Source: Microbacterium sp. ProA8
GTDB lineage: Bacteria; Actinomycetota; Actinomycetes; Actinomycetales; Microbacteriaceae
Length of the DNA: 64,000 nt
NCBI RefSeq assembly: GCF_039905635.1
Contig: NZ_CP157000.1
Coordinates: 558,001-622,000 of the forward strand
Direction of reading: 5' to 3'
Made by a program: the position numbers and the translations under genes. The notes beneath the pieces are model-generated. The model ran no database searches. It was given only the letters and a program-made list of their open reading frames with translations, and was not told the DNA's origin. This document shows positions 1-7,200 of the stretch, one piece after another. Every line of letters starts with the position of its first letter. The stretch's first letter is position 1.

Positions 1-196
1 GGCCGCGCTCGTCATAACGGATGACTGTCGCGATCTTTCCGAGTTCGACCAGGTAGTGGCGCCAGACCGGGCTCTCCCAATCGAATTGGAGGTGGCTGAG
101 CCAGCACGCGTCGATGAGCAGCGGGGGGCCGGAACCGTGCACGGCGTACGCGATCCCGACACCGTCGGCGGAGCGCGCGAAGCGGATGTCCTGCAC
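1..196 (-). CDS. alpha/beta-fold hydrolase, N-terminal part
   Basis: The gene enters from the left edge, so only about the first 65 residues are visible. They read as the opening of an alpha/beta hydrolase of the type with a paired-strand start (DIRFARSADGVGIAYAVHG), an oxyanion-side GSGPPLL turn and then a RYDERG segment, which in this family precedes the nucleophile elbow. The catalytic Ser, Asp and His lie outside the window. GTG at 196 is chosen because AAGG lies eight bases upstream and the conserved fold starts there; an upstream GTG at 253 is also in frame. The gene follows the carboxypeptidase gene on the same strand, 89 bases after its stop. Substrate unknown. Confidence 0.6.
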   Translation of the reverse strand, partial: MQDIRFARSADGVGIAYAVHGSGPPLLIDACWLSHLQFDWESPVWRHYLVELGKIATVIRYDERG

Positions 197-285
197 GACG
201 TCCGCCTTCAGCGACTCCACGCCGACATCATAGAAGCGCGACGGGACGAGCACACCAGGGTCGCGCCCAGGGTCCGTAGCGCCGG

Positions 286-1647
286 CTACCTCTCGGCGAG
301 CTCGGAGGGGTGGGTCAGGCGCCACCACTCGGTCGGCGGGATGATGCTTCCGTCGATCTCGAGCGGGACGGTCGCCGAGTTGGGACCCGCGGTGTAGGTG
401 ATGCTTCCGACGACTTCGCCGTCCTCGTAGGTCTTCGGCGTCGTCGTCTGCATCGTCGCCGTGATCGGGGTGTCGGACCAGGTGAAGATCGACGCGTCGT
501 CGGCGACGATCATCCGGGCGGTCGAGCCCCACGGCGTCGAGTACGAACCGACTTCTACGCCCTCCGACACCAACGGCACCCGCTGGAAGCCGGCCCGGAT
601 GCTGTCGAGCGTGCGGATGACGTCGGTGTTGAGCGACTCGCGGGTCGCTCCGCCCATCGCGACGCCGACGACGGTCAGCGGCTCGGCCGCGCCCACATCG
701 AGTCTCGCGGAGTAGAGCAGGTTGTAGCTGTCCTCGCCCAGATTGCCGGTCTTCAGCCCGTTGATCCCGTTGACCCCGAGAAGCGTGTTCGTGTTCGACA
801 TCCCACCGGGCCCGGGCAGCGACAGCGAACGGGTCGCGGCGATGTTCACGATCGTCGGATGGGCGAGGGCGAGCTTGCCGATCGTGAGGAGGTCGGCAGG
901 CGTGCTGATGTTGCGCGGGCTGATGCCGGTCGGCTCGACGACGGTGGTGCCGGTGAGTCCGTGGGCGGCGAGCCACCTCCGCGCCGCGTCGACGAAGTCG
1001 CCCTGGGAGCCGAACGCCCAGGTCGACACGGCCTCCGCGTAGTTGCTGGCCGACGGGATCAGCATGGTGGCCAGCGCGTCGCGCAGCGACATCGTGCTGC
1101 CGGTGGGCATGCGGGCGATCGTCGCGCCCATCACGTAGTACTTGTCGTAGAGGTCGTGATCGGCCTTGTCGAAGGTGATCGTCGGACCAGGGTCGCTCCC
1201 GTCGGCCAGCGGCCTGGCATCCAGGATGACCATCGCGGTGATCAGCTTCGTGATGCTCGCCATCGAGCGCGGCTCGCCGGTACCCGAGGTCGCCCAGATC
1301 CCGCTGGCAGTGGGGCCGAAGTAGGCGTCGCCTCCCGAGACGCTGATGGCCGCGGCGCCCTGCGACGGAAAGGCGAGAGCCGCGGGAGCAGGCGCCGCCA
1401 CGACGGGCGCGCTCGACACGACGGCTTCGGGGGCGGCCAGCGGAGCATTCAGCGCCCAGGCGACGTAGGCCCCCGACCCGCCGATCAGGAGAGCGAACAC
1501 GACAGCCGTGATGATCCAGCCACGGCGCCGACGGGCCCGTCGCACCCGCGGATCGATCCCGTAGCGACGCCCGGGGAACTCCTCTTCGCGCCGCATGAGG
1601 TCGGCGAACTCCGACAGCTCGTCGGGCGTCTGCTGGTCGGTCGTCAT
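286..1647 (-). CDS. D-alanyl-D-alanine carboxypeptidase (S11 family), membrane-anchored
   Basis: Penicillin-binding protein of the PBP5/DacA type, which trims the terminal D-Ala from peptidoglycan stem peptides outside the membrane. At 453 residues it has a cytoplasmic tail of about 43 residues, rich in Arg at its end, one membrane span (about 44-66), an Ala/Pro linker and then the peptidase domain. The SxxK motif is S131-I-T-K134 and the KTG motif is K299-T-G301. The position of the usual SxN motif reads S199-A-S201, so the Asn appears replaced by Ser followed by Asn202. The start at 1647 (MTTDQQ) is preferred over an ATG six codons earlier. It is an N-terminally anchored form, unlike E. coli PBP5, which is held by a C-terminal helix. 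Confidence 0.9.
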   Translation of the reverse strand: MTTDQQTPDELSEFADLMRREEEFPGRRYGIDPRVRRARRRRGWIITAVVFALLIGGSGAYVAWALNAPLAAPEAVVSSAPVVAAPAPAALAFPSQGAAAISVSGGDAYFGPTASGIWATSGTGEPRSMASITKLITAMVILDARPLADGSDPGPTITFDKADHDLYDKYYVMGATIARMPTGSTMSLRDALATMLIPSASNYAEAVSTWAFGSQGDFVDAARRWLAAHGLTGTTVVEPTGISPRNISTPADLLTIGKLALAHPTIVNIAATRSLSLPGPGGMSNTNTLLGVNGINGLKTGNLGEDSYNLLYSARLDVGAAEPLTVVGVAMGGATRESLNTDVIRTLDSIRAGFQRVPLVSEGVEVGSYSTPWGSTARMIVADDASIFTWSDTPITATMQTTTPKTYEDGEVVGSITYTAGPNSATVPLEIDGSIIPPTEWWRLTHPSELAER

Positions 1648-1735
1648 CGCGCGGCGCGTCCGCAACCGGCCGGGAGGGCGAGGGGCGCGACTGTCAGCGG
1701 CGGGCCGGCGAGAGCATCCATGACCCTCACATTCT

Positions 1736-1749
1736 CACGCGGCCGCGTG
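1736..1749. repeat. 14-bp perfect palindrome
   Basis: CACGCGGCCGCGTG is a perfect palindrome in the 156-base gap between the carboxypeptidase start and the LacI stop. It could be an operator for the carboxypeptidase or part of a weak terminator for the LacI gene. There is no other support for either reading. Confidence 0.3.
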
Positions 1750-1803
1750 GCTGCGCATGGCCGATATCACGCTGTGGATAACGTGCGCCGTCCACGACCG
1801 ACG

Positions 1804-2796
1804 TCAGGAGGTCTCGCGCTGGATGAGCAAGGCGTCGGTGTCCGGTCCGGCGACCGGCGGTGGAGTGCCTCTCGCGGCGCTCAGTGCGAGATCCGCCAGA
1901 TACCGGCCGATGCCGGCGGTGTCGATGCGGACACTCGACAGCGCCGGCACGAGTAGGCGGGCGAGAGGCGTGTCGTCGTGGCCGATGATCGCCAGCTCGT
2001 CGGGAACACGCACTCCGGCGCGGAGCGCGGCCCCGAGTACGAGGGCCGCCACGTCGTCGTTGTAGGCGATCACGCCGTCGACGCCGGCCGCTCGCCAGGC
2101 GGCGACAAGATCAGCGACCTCCGATTCCGTCACCGCGGCTTCTGCGGCGAGCCCGGAGCCCGTGCATCGGCGGACGGTGTCTGCGGCGAGGTCTCTGCGC
2201 TGCGCGACCAGATCGGAGATCCGCGGATCGGGCGATGCGGCGAACGCCAGCCTCGTCCGCCCGCGGGCCAGCAGGTGCTCGACCTGCAGGCGCGGGCCAT
2301 CGACGTAGCCGAGGTCGCCTACGGCGCCGGCTTCTCCGGCCGGCACGGACGGGATGACGTGCTCGACGCCGCTGGCCCGGATGTCGGCGAGCTGCTCCGC
2401 CGCGAAGGGCGTCATGCCGATCACCACGTCGGGTCGAAGCGTCTCCCACAACGGCTGCGCGTGGCCACCGGGATGCGGCGTCATCGTGACCAGCGAGTAC
2501 CCCGCGTGGTCGAGCGTGAGCGAGGCTTCGTCCAGGTGGGTCCGCATGCTGTAGTCGAGCGGCCAATCGGGCAGGACGAGCAGGACGATGCGACTCCGTC
2601 CGCTCGCGAGTGCCCGGGCGGCGGTGTTCGCGCGATATCCGAGCCGCTTCGCCTCGGCCAGCACGCGGGCGCGCGTGGCTTCGGGGATGGTCTGTCCGGG
2701 AGTGTCGTTGAGGACGAACCCCACAGTGGCGCGAGAGAGCCCCAGGGATCGTGCGACGTCGGCAGCGGTGACCCGCTTGACGGTGGATGCCGGCAT
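1804..2796 (-). CDS. LacI-family transcriptional regulator
   Basis: 330-residue repressor of the LacI/GalR family. An N-terminal helix-turn-helix (VTAADVARSLGLSRATVGFV, residues about 7-26) and hinge helix (RANTAARAL) are followed by a periplasmic-binding-like effector domain ending in the usual GHDDTPLARLLVPALSSVRI segment. ATG 2796 is chosen because AAGGGG lies just upstream and the domain begins there; an earlier in-frame ATG at 2862 would fall inside the operator. The gene is divergent from the MFS permease and GH78-GH3 genes, with two operator-like sites between them. It therefore most likely represses both itself and that operon, released by a sugar derived from the glycoside. The effector cannot be read from the sequence. 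Confidence 0.92.
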   Translation of the reverse strand: MPASTVKRVTAADVARSLGLSRATVGFVLNDTPGQTIPEATRARVLAEAKRLGYRANTAARALASGRSRIVLLVLPDWPLDYSMRTHLDEASLTLDHAGYSLVTMTPHPGGHAQPLWETLRPDVVIGMTPFAAEQLADIRASGVEHVIPSVPAGEAGAVGDLGYVDGPRLQVEHLLARGRTRLAFAASPDPRISDLVAQRRDLAADTVRRCTGSGLAAEAAVTESEVADLVAAWRAAGVDGVIAYNDDVAALVLGAALRAGVRVPDELAIIGHDDTPLARLLVPALSSVRIDTAGIGRYLADLALSAARGTPPPVAGPDTDALLIQRETS

Positions 2797-2812
2797 CGAT
2801 GTCCCCTTGCAA

Positions 2813-2869
2813 CTTGCGCGTGCTAGTGACTGTACCGTAGCATCCTGGTCAGCCACTAGCACGCGCTAG
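2813..2869. promoter_or_regulatory. two LacI-type operators in the divergent promoter
   Basis: Two near-identical 14-bp sites face each other: CTTGCGCGTGCTAG (2813-2826) on the plus strand and CTAGCGCGTGCTAG (2869-2856) on the minus strand. Each has the central CG typical of LacI-family operators. Together they contain a perfect 13-bp inverted repeat (2816-2828 and 2854-2866). Their centres are 43 bp apart, about four helical turns. They cover the region between the regulator and the MFS permease. Confidence 0.75.
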
Positions 2870-2895
2870 CAACCCGATACGACAATGGAGTCCTC

Positions 2896-4236
2896 ATGAC
2901 GACCCCGAGCAACGAAGAACCGCTCGTCACGCCGCTTCCGGCATCCGTTCCCGGCCCGGTCCTCGATGCGCTGGTCGTCGAAGACGCGGCCGGACCCGGC
3001 GGCGACCTTCCCAAGGTGAACGCTCGCTACATCTGGTTCATGGTGCTGGCGCAGTTCGGCGTCTTCATGGCCTTCATCACGCCGCTGGCGATCTCGCTGT
3101 CCGTCAAGATCAACGCGCTGGCACCGGGGCGTGAGGAGTACCTCGGGTACATCACCGGGGCCGGCGCTCTCTTCGTCATGCTCACCGCGCCGTTCATGGG
3201 CGTGTGGAGCGATCGCACACGCACCCGCTACGGCCGCCGCCGGCCTTTCATGGTCGGCGGAATGATCGTGGGAGTCGCGTCGCTCTTCGTGATGGCGCTC
3301 GCACCGTCGGTCCTTCTGCTCGGGCTCGGCTGGGTGCTGGCGCAGTGGGGGTGGGGAACGGTGCTCAGCAACCTCCAGATCTCCACGGCTGACCGCCTGC
3401 CCGAGTCGCAGCGCGGCAAGGTCGCCGGCCTCACCGGCTTCGCGACCCAGGTGGCGCCCGTCTTCGGCGTGATCCTCACCTTCGGCGTCACCGGCGACCC
3501 GCTGCTGCTGTTCCTGATCCCGGGCGCGGTCGGCGTGGTGCTCGTGACGCTGTTCGTGGCGCTCGTGCACGAGGACGACAGTCGCGCCCTGCCTCGCGAG
3601 CGCATCGGCCTCGGCGGGCTGCTGCGGAAGTACCTCTACAACCCGGCGAAGTACCCCGACTTCTCGATCAACTGGCTCGGTCGCTTCCTCTTCTACTTCG
3701 GGCTCACACTGAACACGACCTTCACCGCGTTCTTCTTCGCCAGCCGCCTCGGCGTCGATGTGACAGAGGTCGCGGGGATCATCGCGGCACTCGGCGGCGT
3801 GGGTGTGCTCGCCGTCACGGCAGGAGCCCTCGGCGGCGGTTTCCTCTCCGACAGGCTGCGTCGGCGGAAGCCCTTCGTGCTTCTGGGTGGCGGTCTGATG
3901 GCGGCCGGAATGCTGTTGATGGCCTTCACCGGCGACGTTCCGTTCCTCATCGCCGGCTCGCTGATCGTCTCGATGGGCATCGGCATGTTCTCCGCCGTCG
4001 ATCAGGCGCTGCTGCTCGACGTGCTTCCCGAGAAGGCGACCGATGCCGGCCGCTTCATGGGCATCACCGGCTTCGCGACCTCGATCCCGCAGTCCGTCGC
4101 GCCACTGGTGGCCTCCGGGGTGCTTCTCATCGGCGTCACCGGAGCCGAGAAGAACTACACCCTCCTTTACGTGATCGCCGCAGCGCTCGTTCTGCTCGGC
4201 GGTCTCGTCATCCTCCGCATCCGCTCCGTTCGCTGA
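2896..4236 (+). CDS. MFS transporter, probable glycoside or sugar importer
   Basis: 446-residue major facilitator with about twelve membrane spans. The first begins near residue 45 (WFMVLAQFGVFMAF), and the MFS signature loop between helices 2 and 3 is visible (GVWSDRTRTRYGRRRPF, about residues 103-119). A second, degenerate copy of this loop is SDRLRRRKPF near residue 318. ATG 2896 follows GGAG. The gene ends 17 bases before the GH78-GH3 gene and shares its promoter, so it probably imports the intact rhamnosyl-glucoside that the enzyme, which has no signal peptide, then hydrolyses inside the cell. The substrate is inference from context; the family also includes drug exporters. Confidence 0.88.
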   Translation: MTTPSNEEPLVTPLPASVPGPVLDALVVEDAAGPGGDLPKVNARYIWFMVLAQFGVFMAFITPLAISLSVKINALAPGREEYLGYITGAGALFVMLTAPFMGVWSDRTRTRYGRRRPFMVGGMIVGVASLFVMALAPSVLLLGLGWVLAQWGWGTVLSNLQISTADRLPESQRGKVAGLTGFATQVAPVFGVILTFGVTGDPLLLFLIPGAVGVVLVTLFVALVHEDDSRALPRERIGLGGLLRKYLYNPAKYPDFSINWLGRFLFYFGLTLNTTFTAFFFASRLGVDVTEVAGIIAALGGVGVLAVTAGALGGGFLSDRLRRRKPFVLLGGGLMAAGMLLMAFTGDVPFLIAGSLIVSMGIGMFSAVDQALLLDVLPEKATDAGRFMGITGFATSIPQSVAPLVASGVLLIGVTGAEKNYTLLYVIAAALVLLGGLVILRIRSVR

Positions 4237-4253
4237 TCCAGAAAGCCCTCGCA

Positions 4254-7200
4254 ATGAGCCTCTCCGTCACTCCGGTCCGTTTCGAGCACCACCGCGACGC
4301 CCTCGGCATCGGTGAGACGAGACCGCGCCTCAGCTGGATCGTCGAGACCGCGCCGGACGGCTGGCGCCAGGCCGGCTACGACCTCGAGGAGCGCGGCGGC
4401 GACGTCGTCCGCGTCGACGGCGAGGACTCCGTGCTCGTGCCCTGGCCCTTCGAACCACTCGCGTCCCGTGATCGCCGCGAGGTGCGGGTCCGGGTCATCG
4501 GCGCAGACGGCGGGGCATCGGCGTGGGGAGCCTGGGCGTCGGTGGAGGCCGGTCTGCTCGACGCAGCCGACTGGTCTGCGCACCTGATCGGGCCGACCGA
4601 TGCCGCCATCGCTGCGCCGCGCGTGCGTGGCGCGTTCGAGGTGCGGAGCGCCGAGGTCGTGCGGGCGCGGGTCTATGCGAGCGCCCACGGCGTGTTCCAG
4701 CTCGAGCTCAACGGCGGGCGGGTGGGCGACGACGAACTCGCTCCGGGCTGGACGGCGTACGAGTCGCGGCTGAGATACGTCACCTACGACGTGACGGGGA
4801 TGCTGCAGCCCGGCGCGAACGCCGTGGGCGCGTGGCTCGGCGACGGGTGGTGGCGCGGCTTCCTCGGCTGGGACGGGCGGCGGGAGCTGTACGGCGCAGA
4901 CCTCGGCGTCATCGTGCAGCTCGAGATCGACTATGCCGACGGGAAGCGTCAGACCGTGGGGTCGGACGAGGCGTGGCGTGCGGGGGACGGGCCCATCCGC
5001 TCTGCTGACCTCTACAACGGTGAGCACTTCGACGCGCGCCTGCACGATCGTTCGTGGGCGACCGCGTCGTACGATGCGTCCGCCTGGGCGCCCGCCGTGA
5101 TCCGCGAGTTCGACACCGGCGTCCTCGTCGCCCCCGACGGACCGCCCGTGCGTCACATCGAAACCGTTGAGGTCCGGTCGGCGATCACGACGCGGAGTGG
5201 TGCGACCATCCTCGACTTCGGGCAGAACCTCGTGGGCCGGCTGCGCCTCCGTGTGAGAGGCACGGCGGGCGACACCATCACCCTCCGCCACGCCGAAGTC
5301 CTCGAGCATGGCGAGCTGGCCACTGCGCCGCTGCGCACGGCGAAGGCGACCGACACCTACGTGCTCGCCGGGTCGGAATCCGAGGAATGGGCACCACGCT
5401 TCACCTTCCACGGCTTCCGGTATGCCGAGGTGTCGGGGTGGCCCGCGGGAGCGGAGGATGTCGCGCAGGCTGTCGTCGCCGAGGTGCTGCACTCCGACAT
5501 GGAGCGCACCGGCTGGTTCGAGGCATCCGACCCGCTGGTCGATCGGCTGCACGAGAACGTCGTGTGGGGCATGCGCGGGAACTTCGTCGACGTGCCCACC
5601 GACTGTCCGCAACGCGACGAACGCCTCGGCTGGACCGGCGACCTGCAGGTGTTCGCGCCGACGGCGGAGTACCTCTACGACTCCGCCGGGTTCCTCGCCT
5701 CCTGGCTGAAGGACCTGGCAGCGGAGCAGGACCGGTATGGCGGAACACCGTCGGTGATCCCCGCACGTCCTGTCGGGTACAACGGCCCGATGGCGGCGTG
5801 GTCGGACGCCGCGACGGTCGTGCCCTGGACGATGTACCAGGCCTCCGGCGACCTCGGTGTGCTCGCCACGCAGTACGCCAGCATGGTGTCGTGGGTCGAC
5901 GAGGTCGCCGCGGCCGCCGGTGAGAACCGGATCTGGGACGCCGGCTTCCAGTACGGCGACTGGCTGGACCCCACGGCGCCGGCCGGTCGGCCCGAGGCAG
6001 CTCAGACCTGTGCCGAAATCGTCGCGACCGCGTACTTCGCCCGCTCCGCGCGCATCGTCGCCGAGACCGCCGCGCTGCTCGGTCGTGACGACGATGCCTC
6101 CGGCTACGGTGCGCTGGCCGACGAGGTTCGCGCCGCGTTCCACCGGGAGTACGTCGCCCGCTCGGGCAGGCTGCTGTCGGACTCCGCCACCGCCTACGCG
6201 CTGGCGCTGCAGTTCGACCTCATCGGGAGTGGGGCGGAGCGCGCGCGGGCCGCGGCCAGGCTCGCGCAGATCGTCAAAGAGAACCGCTATCGCATCTCGA
6301 CCGGCTTCGTCGGCACGCCGCTGATCTGCGATGCGCTCAGTGCCAACGGCCACGCCGACACCGCGTACCGGCTGCTGCTGCAAACCGAGAGCCCGTCCTG
6401 GCTGTACTCGGTGAAGCTCGGCGCGACGACGATCTGGGAGCGCTGGGACTCACTGCTGCCGGATGGGACGGTCAACCCGAGCGGCATGACGTCGTTCAAC
6501 CACTACGCCTTCGGAGCCGTCGCCGACTGGATGCACCGCGTGGTCGCGGGCCTGGCTCCCGCGGCCCCCGGCTACCGGAGGCTGCGCGTCGCCCCGCAGC
6601 CTCCGCGCCGCGGGCTCACGTCCGCGCGGGCCTGCCTTCGGACTCCGTATGGCGTTGCCGCGACAGCCTGGGTACTGGAAGACGGCATGCTGCGGCTCAC
6701 CGTGACCGTGCCGGTCGGGGTGACCGCCGAGGTCGTCCTTCCCTCCGGTGCCACCCGCGAGCTCAGCCACGGCGAGCACTCCGTGGAGGAGCCGTTCGAG
6801 ATCGAGACTGAGACTCGGAAGACCATCACGGTGGACACCCCACTCGGTGAGATCGTCGACCACCCCCAGGCGATGGCCGTGCTGACCGGCGTCATCACGA
6901 AGCACATCCCCGAGGCGGCCGAGCACATGTCGGCGGGCCTGCGCGGACAGGAGCAGCTCACTCCGCGGCAGATCTCCGGCATGCTGCCCCGACCGGACGG
7001 CGTGCTCCACGATCTCGAGCGCGGCTTCGCGGCCGTCTCGGCGGGCGACGAGATCCCGCTCGATGTCATCACCGCCCCCGAGCGGACCGCCCCCGAGCCG
7101 ACCGCGGCCGACGAGGTCGACCTCGAAGCGAAGGCGGCCCTCCTGAGCGGTCGCGACTTCTGGTCGACGCGCGAGGGCGAAGGCATCCGCTCGCTCGTCC

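Noticed and set aside
4167..6383. Long open frames opposite the GH78-GH3 gene
   Set aside because: Antisense shadow frames without domains; the forward frame carries two complete enzyme families.
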